Program-made: the position numbers and the translations under genes
Shown: positions 7,518 to 15,527 of the stretch, piece by piece
Numbering within the stretch: the stretch's first letter is position 1
How the letters are laid out: each line of letters begins with the position of its first letter
Assembly: GCF_002042965.1 (NCBI RefSeq)
Contig: NZ_MZNT01000009.1
Location: forward strand, 62,001 to 126,000
DNA: 64,000 nt
Origin: Paenibacillus sp. 32352
Lineage (GTDB): Bacteria; Bacillota; Bacilli; Paenibacillales; NBRC-103111
Direction: 5' to 3'
The notes under the pieces: model-generated
What the model was told of the DNA's origin: nothing
Databases searched by the model: none
What the model saw: the letters and a program-made list of their open reading frames with translations, nothing else

Positions 7518-7877
7518 ATGCAAAAGAACTCTGCCCAATGCCAATTCGTTGTGGCGCTGGATTCGATCGTCGGCAAATGGAAGCCGATTATCCTTTATCA
7601 TTTGCTTCAAGGTAAACCTTTGCGGTTCAATGAGCTAAGAAGATTGCTGCCTGATATCACTCAAAGGATGCTTACGCTCCATCTGCGCGAATTGGAGGAG
7701 GAAGAGATCATTAAACGAGTCATTTATCCGCAAGTCCCGCCGAAAGTGGAATACTCCATCACGGAATACGGCATGAGCCTGTCTCCCATTTTGGAAGCCT
7801 TACATCAATGGGGAGTGGCCCATGTCGAGCGAAAGCAGCTCAAAAAAGCGAAAAATGAACAAGCAGAAACGGACTAG
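7518..7877 (+). CDS. HxlR (DUF24/YodB-like) redox-sensing transcriptional regulator
   Basis: 119 residues with the HxlR winged-helix signature: ALDSIVGKWKPIILYHLL, LRFNELRRLLPDITQRMLTLHLREL, VEYSITEYG. A cysteine at residue 8 (SAQCQF) occupies the place of the conserved sensing Cys of YodB/CatR-type repressors, the only Cys in the protein. Quinone or diamide alkylation of this residue would be expected to release DNA. ATG at 7518 follows ACGGAGG. It is divergent from azoR, its probable target, and ends in a hairpin terminator that overlaps its stop codon. Confidence 0.88.
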   Translation: MQKNSAQCQFVVALDSIVGKWKPIILYHLLQGKPLRFNELRRLLPDITQRMLTLHLRELEEEEIIKRVIYPQVPPKVEYSITEYGMSLSPILEALHQWGVAHVERKQLKKAKNEQAETD

Positions 7878-7903
7878 CGTTCGACACGACGCTGGTCCGT
7901 TTC
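7866..7903 (+). terminator. Terminator overlapping the hxlR-type stop codon
   Basis: 14-bp stem, GAAACGGACTAGCG paired with CGCTGGTCCGTTTC (one U-G), 10-base loop, short T-rich tail. The stop codon at 7875 is inside the stem. Confidence 0.65.
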
Positions 7904-7963
7904 ATTCTGCATCGAATCAGCCATGGGTCCACTTTGTGGGGTTTTCTTATATATTTCGGGGCT

Positions 7964-8014
7964 CCCCGCAAAGTACCTGAATAGGCTCCGAAGCTAAGGC
8001 TTCACTTTGTGGGG
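7964..8014. repeat. Paenibacillus-type 50-bp dyad repeat, copy A
   Basis: CCCCGCAAAGTACCTGAAT... ending ACTTTGTGGGG. Outer arms of 11 bp pair with one G-U; inside are one or two small hairpins. It is about 80% the same as the copy at 24691-24740. A half copy (ACTTTGTGGGGTTTTC) sits just before it at 7931-7945. The rest of the 256-bp gap (7878-8133) holds only a likely promoter and no gene. Confidence 0.7.
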
Positions 8015-8133
8015 CCATCAATGGGCAGGTAAAAAATGATTATAGTACTACATTATTGGAAAAAAATCCTATATAGTTATTCCAGCGGGATCCAATATCG
8101 GATTCGTATGATGGGATATAGGGGGATAACACG

Positions 8134-9255
8134 GTGGATGTTTTTGCTGTAGCGGAGCTATTGGTCCAACGGATCAGGAAGCATTATCCGCAGGATATAG
8201 CCATTGCCGGTTACTACGGCTCTTACTTGCAGGGAAGGGCGACGGAACGGTCGGATCTTGATTTTTTCTTCATCCCCGCCACGGACAGAGGGCAGGAAGT
8301 AGAGCTTCAGTTTATTATAGATGGAATCGGCTTCGATTTCTGGCCAATCCGCTGGGAACGTGCCGAGAAGATGGCGGCCTTCGAGAATTGGAGCACCACC
8401 ATTATTGCGGACTGCGAGCTGCTGTATGTCCGGTCGGAGGAGGATTACGCCAGATTTTTGGGCCTCCGAGATAAAATCGCTTCAATGAAGGAGCCGGATC
8501 AGGCTGACGGCCTGCTTGATAAAGCGGAAGCCGTACTGCACAACGGGCTGGTGTACTTGACGAAAATGCGCCTTGCCGGCGGCAGCCTGGACTTATCTTA
8601 TTGCCGGATGCTGGCTCACGAAGTCATCGTGTCTCTTTTTGAAAGCCTAGCTTTGGTAAACCAAACGTATTATACGCGCATGTGGGGCCATTTTCGCGAG
8701 CAGGTACGAAGCCTGCCGATTCAGCCGGAATCGTTGGACAGCTGCCTCGATACGGCGATGTTCAGCCGTTCAACGACTGAAATTATGCAGGCCTGCGAAC
8801 AAATGACCGGGGATATGCTGCGTCTCCTTTCCAGCAAAAGGAAGAACAGGCGCGGGAGCAGGAGCCGCTCTTATCAAGAACGGATGAAGGGATACTACGA
8901 AGAAACGAAGGGGCTGCTGAACAAAATGCTGACCGCCTGCGAGCAAGGTCACTATGAAACGGCCCATTTTACCGCGATCCATGTTCAAGACAGCCTGGCG
9001 CAAATTCTTTATGAGGCGGAAGAGGGGCAGAAACCTTCGCTCCTTGACCTGGGTGACTATCGCCGTTATTACCAAAGGTTCGGCTACCCGGACATGATAG
9101 CGCTCCTGGACCCCGACGATTTTGAGCCGCTGCGTACAGCTGTATTGGAGATGGCCGAACGGCTGGAGCGGCATCTTCGCTCGGAAGAGGTGACTATACG
9201 CCAATTCCATTCGGTTGCTGATTTCGAATGTTATTTAAATGGGCTGCATCCATAA
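8134..9255 (+). CDS. Nucleotidyltransferase-domain protein (aminoglycoside-nucleotidyltransferase-like)
   Basis: 373 residues. The N-terminal domain has the polymerase-beta/NTP_transf_2 signature GSYLQGRATERSDLDFF (about 29-45), including the Gly-Ser and the two metal-binding Asp. A third acidic position is plausible near FDFWPIRWE. The C-terminal ~250 residues are helical, with an Arg/Lys-rich patch (SSKRKNRRGSRSRS) near 235; they resemble the helical halves of kanamycin-type nucleotidyltransferases but I cannot assign a named family. GTG start at 8134 follows a GGGGGAT ribosome site. Possible AMP transfer to an antibiotic is only inferred. The next gene is an aminoglycoside-phosphotransferase homologue. 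Confidence 0.7.
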   Translation: MDVFAVAELLVQRIRKHYPQDIAIAGYYGSYLQGRATERSDLDFFFIPATDRGQEVELQFIIDGIGFDFWPIRWERAEKMAAFENWSTTIIADCELLYVRSEEDYARFLGLRDKIASMKEPDQADGLLDKAEAVLHNGLVYLTKMRLAGGSLDLSYCRMLAHEVIVSLFESLALVNQTYYTRMWGHFREQVRSLPIQPESLDSCLDTAMFSRSTTEIMQACEQMTGDMLRLLSSKRKNRRGSRSRSYQERMKGYYEETKGLLNKMLTACEQGHYETAHFTAIHVQDSLAQILYEAEEGQKPSLLDLGDYRRYYQRFGYPDMIALLDPDDFEPLRTAVLEMAERLERHLRSEEVTIRQFHSVADFECYLNGLHP

Positions 9256-9318
9256 CCCGTTTCTAATGCGGTGTGCGTGTTTGGTCCTATGAATGAATAG
9301 GGATGGAGTGGATGATTG

Positions 9319-10050
9319 ATGAGAAAAACCATAACGGACTTCGATAAGGAAACCGTGCCTGCCTCCGTTAGACCTTTATTAGACAAGGCAGTGATTTATG
9401 ACAGCAGCTGCTCGGAAGAAGCCAGAACCCTGCTTGTGGAGGGAACCGACAGGGCTTTTCTCAAAATAAGCAAGCGGGGGCGTCTGAAGCGGGAATTTGA
9501 AATGACGCAATACCTGCACCGCTGCCATGGGCTAGCTCCTAATGTGATGGCCTATGATTTCGATGAAGATCACGACTATTTAGTTACGCAAGCGGTAGCG
9601 GGAGAAGACGGTACGGCGGAAGCACATATCGCAAATCCGATGAAATTAGCCAGTGTGTTCGGGGAGTATTTAAGAATGCTTCACTCCCTTTCGGCAGAGG
9701 GCTGCCCCTATCTTCATAGGACAATGGAAATGCTGGAGGAAACGGGGAGTCGGCTTAGTCCGGTCATCGTACAGCAGATTCAGAGTGCGGCGGAGGATCA
9801 TGTATTAATTCATGGGGACTACTGCTTGCCTAACATCATTATGGATAACTTCGCGTTGAAGGGGTTTATCGACCTCGGATACGGCGGGGTTGGAGACCGG
9901 CATTATGATCTGTACTGGGGCATGTGGACGCTGGCCTATAATTTGAAGACAGACCGATACATGGATGCATTTCTTGATGCCTATGGGAGACAGGATGTGG
10001 ATGAGGAACGGTTGAAACTTTTTACATTGTGGATGGATTCGGTGGATTGA
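9319..10050 (+). CDS. Aminoglycoside 3'-phosphotransferase-like kinase
   Basis: 243 residues with the APH kinase fold: the catalytic loop LIHGDYCLPNIIMD (about 164-177, Asp and Asn visible) and the metal-binding IDLGYGGVGDRHYDLYWG (about 183-200) are close to APH(3') enzymes. The N-lobe is short but the ATP-binding Lys is plausible at AFLKISK. ATG at 9319 is used; a TTG one codon earlier is possible. The protein ends at WMDSVD, and coding-like sequence continues for 51 codons in another frame (10046-10198), so the C-terminus may have been altered by a frameshift. Function in antibiotic resistance is inferred only. Confidence 0.78.
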   Translation: MRKTITDFDKETVPASVRPLLDKAVIYDSSCSEEARTLLVEGTDRAFLKISKRGRLKREFEMTQYLHRCHGLAPNVMAYDFDEDHDYLVTQAVAGEDGTAEAHIANPMKLASVFGEYLRMLHSLSAEGCPYLHRTMEMLEETGSRLSPVIVQQIQSAAEDHVLIHGDYCLPNIIMDNFALKGFIDLGYGGVGDRHYDLYWGMWTLAYNLKTDRYMDAFLDAYGRQDVDEERLKLFTLWMDSVD

Positions 10051-10198
10051 GTGGGCAGCACAGCTGGTCAATAAAGTGACGGAGCCGATAGAGAACGATC
10101 ATCTTATGAAATGGATTGATATGGGGCGGGCGGAGGAGTTGTTCCATGAGCATCATGTCTGGGCAGTTAAGCGCTGGCTGGAACTAAAGCCGCAATAA
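10046..10198 (+). pseudogene. Orphan coding remnant overlapping the APH-like stop
   Basis: Open 50-codon frame, +1 relative to the kinase gene, reading IEWAAQLVNKVTEPIEND and ending in KRWLELKPQ. It has no start codon with a ribosome site before the Met in mid-frame. The amino-acid composition is protein-like. Either the displaced C-terminus of the kinase gene or the tail of a deleted neighbour. Confidence 0.4.
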
Positions 10199-10322
10199 AT
10201 TTATACGCAATCCTCTCCTGCCGGACAAAAAAAGAAGTAATCTAAAGGAAACTTTTTACAATCTTGTACGTCTACATAGTATAAGGATGCAAGGGAATGA
10301 ATGCCGAAGGAGAGGATAGGGA

Positions 10323-10772
10323 ATGAAAGGCAATCAATTTGTTCTAGTGCTGCTATTGACCACACTTTGTATTCTTAATGCCTGTGCCGACGACAAGGCT
10401 GACGGCTCCAAGAGCATGGTTTATGAAAATACGAAGCATCGCTTTACGCTGGACATTCCTGTGAAGTGGAAGAATCAATATACGGTAACAGAGGGGAATG
10501 ATCGCATTACCTTTGCCAACAAGATCAACGGTCCGGCAGGGCAGTTATTTACGGTAGAGGTATGGCCCAAGGCAAAGTGGGAAAAGGATGGGACGGAGCT
10601 TGTGAAGCTTATTCCTGTTACGAAGATTGGCGAGACCGGGGATACGGTCTTTACTTTTCATACCCCTTCCGATGTTCAATATGTGCCGGACGACGAGAAC
10701 AAGAAGCAGCAGTACCTGTCTATGTTTCACGATGTGGAGTCTATTCGCAATTCGTTCAAGCTGAAGCAGTAA
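10323..10772 (+). CDS. Hypothetical lipoprotein
   Basis: 149 residues. A lipoprotein signal peptide is clear: MKGNQ, hydrophobic stretch, then ILNAC with the lipidated Cys at 21. The mature part (MVYENTKHRFTLDIPVKWKNQYTV...) resembles small secreted proteins with a PsbP/MOG1-like alpha-beta fold, where a FTLDIPxxW motif is common, but I do not recognise a named family. Strong ribosome site (GAAGGAGAGG) and a likely promoter (TTTACA-16-TAGTAT near 10255-10282) upstream; it appears monocistronic. Confidence 0.75.
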   Translation: MKGNQFVLVLLLTTLCILNACADDKADGSKSMVYENTKHRFTLDIPVKWKNQYTVTEGNDRITFANKINGPAGQLFTVEVWPKAKWEKDGTELVKLIPVTKIGETGDTVFTFHTPSDVQYVPDDENKKQQYLSMFHDVESIRNSFKLKQ

Positions 10773-10777
10773 ATTTT

Positions 10778-10791
10778 TGTAAACGCTTACT
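10778..10791 (+). promoter_or_regulatory. Candidate catabolite-responsive element (cre)
   Basis: TGTAAACGCTTACT fits the CcpA site consensus apart from the last half-site base. It stands 25 bp before the truncated gene start at 10816, so it may be a left-over control site. Confidence 0.45.
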
Positions 10792-10815
10792 ATAGAAAGG
10801 TTAAGGAGATACGAT

Positions 10816-10880
10816 ATGGCCCAAATGCTGCTGACCTCCTGCGGGTTCCCCACTGCTCCAAGGCCGGCTAGTTTTAGCAA
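10816..10880 (+). pseudogene. 5' remnant of a deleted gene
   Basis: Strong ribosome site TTAAGGAGA, 6 bases, then ATG and about 20 codons (MAQMLLTSCGFPTAP). The beginning looks like the first beta-strand of type-1 glutamine-amidotransferase/peptidase E-like proteins, but the frame then runs directly into a terminator hairpin and the neighbouring antisense gene. A real gene seems to have been removed after about 65 bp. The identification of the family is a guess. Confidence 0.4.
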
Positions 10881-10886
10881 AATGGG

Positions 10887-10920
10887 AAACACAGGCGCGC
10901 AAAGCGGCCTGTGTTTTTAT
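10887..10920. terminator. Bidirectional terminator
   Basis: Perfect 10-bp stem AAACACAGGC/GCCTGTGTTT, 10-base loop, T-rich tail on the plus strand. It lies 3' of the membrane AraC-type gene (minus) and of the gene remnant (plus). Confidence 0.75.
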
Positions 10921-10922
10921 TT

Positions 10923-13178
10923 TCACCCCATGCGGACATTCACAGCCTTCCGGTATTCAGCCGGGGTTACCCCGAACCGTTTCTTGAACATGCGGTGGAA
11001 ATAGGAGCTGCTGGTATATCCCGTTTTCTCCGCAATTTCTGCAATCGAGCTGTCGCTTTGCTCCAGGTGCTCCTTGGCTTTCTTCAGACGGACCTCGTTA
11101 ATCACATCCACAATGGCATTCAGCGTCTGCTGTTTATACACGCGGCTGACATAAATAGAAGACATGGAGACCTGTTCTGCGATCCAGTTGAGGCACAGAT
11201 TCGGATCGGCATAATGCCAGTCAATAAGCTCGTTGATGCTGCGGATCAGATCACCCTGCTTCATCGTTCTCTTTTCTACGAGCTTGCTTTGGATTTCATC
11301 CAGGAAAGCATGGAAGGAGCTCGTCAGCTCCTCCACCGTCTCCACGGTTTCGACCGACGGCATATAAATGTCCAGCCCGCTGCGAAACTCCAATGCCCCG
11401 TTCTTCTGGATCGTATAGATCAAATTATTGATCGTCATGGACAAATGGGAGATCGCAAGCCGCATCACATGAATCGGATAATGGGACGTCTCCTGAACAA
11501 TGTCGTCAAAGAGCGCCTTCGCTTCCTCCATTTTCCCCGCCATAATGGCATCGCTTAGCCGTTTGCCCTTTTCCACAGGATAAATATATTCCCTTGATTT
11601 CAGCGCCACAATATCCTCTGAATCAATAAGACAGCCATGACCGTAAAACATGCGGTGCAGCGCCGCTTCCTTTACCTGCTCATAGAGCGGGTGGAGGTGG
11701 TGAGGCTGGTTAGTAACCGGACTGTAGGCAATAGAGACGCTGATGGACAGGAAATCATGAATCGCTTTTTGAATTTGCTGCAGCCGCTCCACAAAGCCTT
11801 TTTCGCTGACTGAAGTCTGCTCTTCCGAAAGATTCACCAGCATCGTGATGCTGTCATCGTCCATGTCCACCGTTTCCGCTTGATAGGGGCTCGACATAAT
11901 TTCCGAGCTGATATTCATCATGGCGTACTTATAAAGGGGCAGATCTTTGCCGTTACTGGCCTTCAGCTTCTGGAAACGGTCGATTCTCAGAATAACGACC
12001 CGGTAATCCTGATGGAATTGAAAGGTGATGCCAATGCTTTTCAAGCTTTCCGGCTTCAGTTCACTCGAAAAAGAACGCGTGCCGAGCAGCAGCCGCCGAA
12101 GGGCATTTTGCTTGATGGTCTGGAAATGGTCGCGCCTCTCGGTCTCCAGCGAATGGACCTTATGCATCATTCGTCGAATCGGCCTGTACAGGATGCCGGA
12201 TAGCAGCCAAGAGATGATGAATCCTGCCAGCAGGATAACGGAGGCAATAGCCATCGTCGTATTCCGGATCGTTCCGATGCTGTTCGTTAAGGTACGGTAA
12301 GGAGTAATTCTTACATACTGCCAGCCCAAGGAATCCTTCTCGGTAAACGTGACCAGGGCTTTCTCCCCGTTAATCTTATCGATGAAGTAACCGGATTTGC
12401 TGCCGGCCACATGGTTCAGAATCAGAGCATTGTCCGCTTCGGACCAGCGGGGGGGCAGCAGCGTCGTGATGGACAGCATCCGGTTTTTATCATCCAGAAT
12501 GTACGCTTGCCCCGGCGTGCTCTCATGATCCGGCGCAATGTCCTTATTAATCCATGAGGCAGAAATATTCACTACGACAGCCGAATTGATCGTCTGATTT
12601 TTATTAATGGCGTCATAACAGAGATAGGTGTAAGCGCTTATCGTTTCCTTCGTATCAGAACTGATATCGTACGATCTGGGGATCGGTGTAAACGGTTTAT
12701 ATTCATTGAAATGTGACAGGATATCAAGAATGCCGGTATCCGCCAGCTCGCTGCGCGTGAAAATTCCGTTCTGCCCGGAATGCGCCGCTACGTAAAAGGT
12801 ATCCGAAGCCGAATTATACACCAGAATCGATTCGATAAACAGCATGGAATTCAAATAGTTGGAAATTTCCACCATAGCGGCTGTGACGTCATAAATATTG
12901 GGAACCGGATAGTACAGCAGCTTCCCGATCGTACTGTTGCGGTAAATCTGAAAGGAAAGGGCCTGTGCGCTGTCCGTCATGCCAATGACTTCCTTACTCT
13001 TGCCGGTCAAGCTGTTCACATCGGATTGGTAAGCCTGCTCCAAAGCAATGCCCGTGTAGTTTCTATAATAGACGTATGAAGAGATCATAAGCGTTACCGC
13101 AATACACAAAGTGATGCTCATGAGAAAGACCGTGTAGAGCTTGCGGTTTTTTACAAAGGATCGGATATTCACATTCAC
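10923..13178 (-). CDS. Membrane-anchored AraC family regulator with extracellular sensor domain
   Basis: 751 residues. TM helix about 8-32 (YTVFLMSITLCIAVTLMISS), extracytoplasmic Cache-like region about 35-300, second TM about 305-330 (IASVILLAGFIISWLLSGIL), HAMP-like linker, a degenerate GGDEF-like mid-domain region, and a C-terminal AraC HTH pair (about 655-751: LNWIAEQVSMSSIYVSRVYK, SIAEIAEKTGYTSSSYFHRMF, PAEYRK). Typical of Paenibacillus one-component regulators that sit beside CUT1 sugar transporters. Start GTG at 13178 is chosen because GGAGGTG lies 6 bases before it. It is divergent from the transporter and glycosidase genes, its probable targets; it probably senses the solute-binding protein or an oligosaccharide outside. 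Confidence 0.9.
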   Translation of the reverse strand: MNVNIRSFVKNRKLYTVFLMSITLCIAVTLMISSYVYYRNYTGIALEQAYQSDVNSLTGKSKEVIGMTDSAQALSFQIYRNSTIGKLLYYPVPNIYDVTAAMVEISNYLNSMLFIESILVYNSASDTFYVAAHSGQNGIFTRSELADTGILDILSHFNEYKPFTPIPRSYDISSDTKETISAYTYLCYDAINKNQTINSAVVVNISASWINKDIAPDHESTPGQAYILDDKNRMLSITTLLPPRWSEADNALILNHVAGSKSGYFIDKINGEKALVTFTEKDSLGWQYVRITPYRTLTNSIGTIRNTTMAIASVILLAGFIISWLLSGILYRPIRRMMHKVHSLETERRDHFQTIKQNALRRLLLGTRSFSSELKPESLKSIGITFQFHQDYRVVILRIDRFQKLKASNGKDLPLYKYAMMNISSEIMSSPYQAETVDMDDDSITMLVNLSEEQTSVSEKGFVERLQQIQKAIHDFLSISVSIAYSPVTNQPHHLHPLYEQVKEAALHRMFYGHGCLIDSEDIVALKSREYIYPVEKGKRLSDAIMAGKMEEAKALFDDIVQETSHYPIHVMRLAISHLSMTINNLIYTIQKNGALEFRSGLDIYMPSVETVETVEELTSSFHAFLDEIQSKLVEKRTMKQGDLIRSINELIDWHYADPNLCLNWIAEQVSMSSIYVSRVYKQQTLNAIVDVINEVRLKKAKEHLEQSDSSIAEIAEKTGYTSSSYFHRMFKKRFGVTPAEYRKAVNVRMG

Positions 13179-13266
13179 TAGGGGCACCTCCACTCCGAAC
13201 TAGGAAATCGTGTAGAAATCATACTATACCAGACAAAAAGTAGTCCAGTTAAAAAACACAACCGAA

Positions 13267-13393
13267 GTGAACTATTCTTACTTTTGTGAACTGCGGACCG
13301 GAAGTGAGGCCATAGTGCAACAGATTGAGGCGGTTGCAGCCGGGATTCATTCCTGTAGCTATTGTTCATATACCCCATCGCAGCATAGTTCAC
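13267..13393. promoter_or_regulatory. Divergent control region with repeated GTGAACT boxes
   Basis: The 364-bp gap between the AraC regulator and the permease operon holds no gene. GTGAACT occurs twice in direct orientation, 19 bp apart (13267-13273 and 13286-13292), and once inverted (13387-13393), where TTTGTGAACT and AGTTCACAAA match over 10 bp. A minus-strand promoter-like TGGACT-18-TATGAT lies near 13223-13252. Direct repeats two helical turns apart suit AraC-type dimers. Confidence 0.45.
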
Positions 13394-13542
13394 AAACCTC
13401 CGGAAGCTTCAGTTTCCATCCGAACAGGCATCCCCTATACTTCGAATCAGGGAACACCCCAGCCCAAGGTCAGGGCCATGGTCAGGGGATTCTCCAACGA
13501 CGAATAGAACAACGGCAGATTATTCAAGGAAGGTGATACAGG

Positions 13543-14535
13543 TTGAACGCAAGCACAATGATGGAGGGAAATAATAACCGGATCCAGGCTGGTGAAGCCG
13601 ATAAGCAGGTGGGCAGCAAGAAGAGAGGCTTCTGGCATGAGGTGAAAATAAACCGCGTGATGTTTTTGATGCTGCTGCCTGCGGTTTTGTTTTTTTTGAT
13701 TAATTCGTATTTTCCGATGGTTGGAATCTACTATGCTTTTACCCGTTTCGATTTTAATACGAGCCTGTTCGGGAGTGAATTCGTAGGCTTAGAGAACTTC
13801 CGTTTTTTATGGAAGTCGGGTATTTTGCTTCAGCTGACCTTAAACACGTTCGGATACAATCTGGCCTTTATCGTGCTGGGCAACGTGCTTGCGGTAGCCT
13901 TAGCCATTATGCTCAGTGAGCTGAAGACCAAATGGTTCAAGAAATGGACGCAGTCGATTATGTTTCTCCCGTACTTTGTATCGTTTGTTATTTTGAGTGT
14001 TATCGTCTATAACGTGTTCAATTATGAAACCGGCGTAATGAATACAACGCTCAAAAGCTTTGGAATGGAGCCTGTGGATGTGTACAGCAAGCCGGTGGTT
14101 TGGATTTTTCTGATCATCCTCTTTTATCTGTGGAAAAACATCGGCTACAGCATGGTCATCTATCTGGCCGCCATTACCGGCATAAGCGACGAATACTACG
14201 AAGCGGCCAAAATCGACGGAGCGAACATTTTGCAGCGGATCTGGCATATTACCGTTCCCATGCTGCGAACCACCTTCGTCATGCTGCTCTTATTCGCTCT
14301 CGGCAGCATCATGAAGGGTCAATTCGACCTTTTTTATCAGCTTGTCGGCAATAACGGCTTGCTCTATAACACGACCGATATTCTCGACACGTACGTGTAT
14401 CGTTCGCTGAAGGTGACCTTTGAAATCGGCATGGCTACGGCGGCAGGGGTATACCAATCGCTTTTCGGATTTGTCCTGATTATGACGGTCAATTATATTA
14501 TCCGAAAAATTAACGATGAGTACGCGTTGTTCTAG
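13543..14535 (+). CDS. Carbohydrate ABC transporter permease, LplB-like (CUT1)
   Basis: 330 residues, six membrane helices after a hydrophilic N-terminal 38 residues. The EAA loop YYEAAKIDGANILQRIWHITVP (about 220-240) contacts the ATPase. YYAFTRFDFNTSLFGSEFVGLENF is typical of LplB-type permeases. TTG start at 13543 is supported by AAGGTGAT 5 bases upstream. It forms the membrane channel with the next gene. No ATPase gene is present, so a shared MsmX-type ATPase elsewhere is expected. Confidence 0.9.
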   Translation: MNASTMMEGNNNRIQAGEADKQVGSKKRGFWHEVKINRVMFLMLLPAVLFFLINSYFPMVGIYYAFTRFDFNTSLFGSEFVGLENFRFLWKSGILLQLTLNTFGYNLAFIVLGNVLAVALAIMLSELKTKWFKKWTQSIMFLPYFVSFVILSVIVYNVFNYETGVMNTTLKSFGMEPVDVYSKPVVWIFLIILFYLWKNIGYSMVIYLAAITGISDEYYEAAKIDGANILQRIWHITVPMLRTTFVMLLLFALGSIMKGQFDLFYQLVGNNGLLYNTTDILDTYVYRSLKVTFEIGMATAAGVYQSLFGFVLIMTVNYIIRKINDEYALF

Positions 14536-14568
14536 TGAACATGCCAATGACGCCAGGGAGAGGATTCT

Positions 14569-15462
14569 ATGAAGATCAAGGAAGAGAAGTATTACAATGT
14601 GTTCCAAACGATGGCCTATATTGTCGTTACCCTCGTCACGCTTGCCTGCTTGTTTCCGTTTCTTCTGATTATTTCGGCCTCTTTTACGGACAATGAAAGC
14701 ATCATCCGGGACGGGTATCACCTGATTCCGGCGAAGTTCTCCTTCGAGGGCTACCGGATGGTATTCAAGTTTCCGGAAGAGGTACTGCAGGCTTACTGGG
14801 TAACTACATCCACGACAGTGATCGGCACGCTGCTCGGTCTTTTCTTCATCACCATGGCCGGGTATGTGCTGCAGCGCAAGGATTTCAAGTACCGCAACCG
14901 CTTCTCCTTCTACATTTATTTCACCACGCTGTTCGGAGGCGGGCTGATCCCTTGGTACATCATGCTGACCAAATATTTTAAGTTGATGGATACGTATGCC
15001 ATCCTGGTGCTGCCTGGGCTGATGTCCCCGTTTCTCATAATTCTAATGAAGAACTTTATCCGTTCGGCCGTGCCTGACGAAATCATTGAATCGGCCAAGA
15101 TCGATGGGGCTAACGACTTTACGATTTATTACCGGATCGTGCTTCAGCTCTCGCTGCCGGGAATTGCCACCGTTGGGCTGTTCCTCGCGCTTCATTATTG
15201 GAACGACTGGTTTACTTCCTCGCTGTTCATCAATGACAGGTCGATGTACCAGCTGCAGTATTATCTTTACAACATCATTAATACGATTGCCTTTATTACG
15301 AATATGGGGGCGGGCACCGGCATCAGTCTTGGGGAGGATATTCCTACGGAATCCACGAAAATGGCGATGGCGCTAATCGTAACGGGGCCGATCGTGCTTT
15401 TGTATCCATTTATTCAAAGGTATTTTGTCAAGGGCTTGACGATTGGCGCGGTAAAAGGTTAA
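14569..15462 (+). CDS. Carbohydrate ABC transporter permease, YtcP-like (CUT1)
   Basis: 297 residues, six helices. The EAA loop IIESAKIDGANDFTIYYRIVLQ is near residue 180, and LTIGAVKG is the usual family C-terminus. The N-terminal block NVFQTMAYIVVTLVTLACLFPFLL and FTDNESIIRDGYHLIPAKFS are characteristic. Good ribosome site (GGGAGAGGA). It is the second half of the permease pair with the LplB-like protein and is followed by the binding protein after 65 bp. Confidence 0.92.
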   Translation: MKIKEEKYYNVFQTMAYIVVTLVTLACLFPFLLIISASFTDNESIIRDGYHLIPAKFSFEGYRMVFKFPEEVLQAYWVTTSTTVIGTLLGLFFITMAGYVLQRKDFKYRNRFSFYIYFTTLFGGGLIPWYIMLTKYFKLMDTYAILVLPGLMSPFLIILMKNFIRSAVPDEIIESAKIDGANDFTIYYRIVLQLSLPGIATVGLFLALHYWNDWFTSSLFINDRSMYQLQYYLYNIINTIAFITNMGAGTGISLGEDIPTESTKMAMALIVTGPIVLLYPFIQRYFVKGLTIGAVKG

Positions 15463-15527
15463 ATCCGGGATAGGATTCCATTCCCGCCCGGCTAATATAT
15501 ATCAAGTGAACTTAAGGGAGGATGTAC

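Noticed and set aside
8134..10050. Acquired antibiotic-resistance island (nucleotidyltransferase plus APH-like kinase)
   Set aside because: No insertion sequences, integrase or composition change, and both proteins are only distantly like resistance enzymes. More likely chromosomal enzymes of unknown substrate.
13178..13393. 71-codon minus-strand frame upstream of the AraC-type gene
   Set aside because: Runs through the divergent control region, has no ribosome site and no recognisable protein features.
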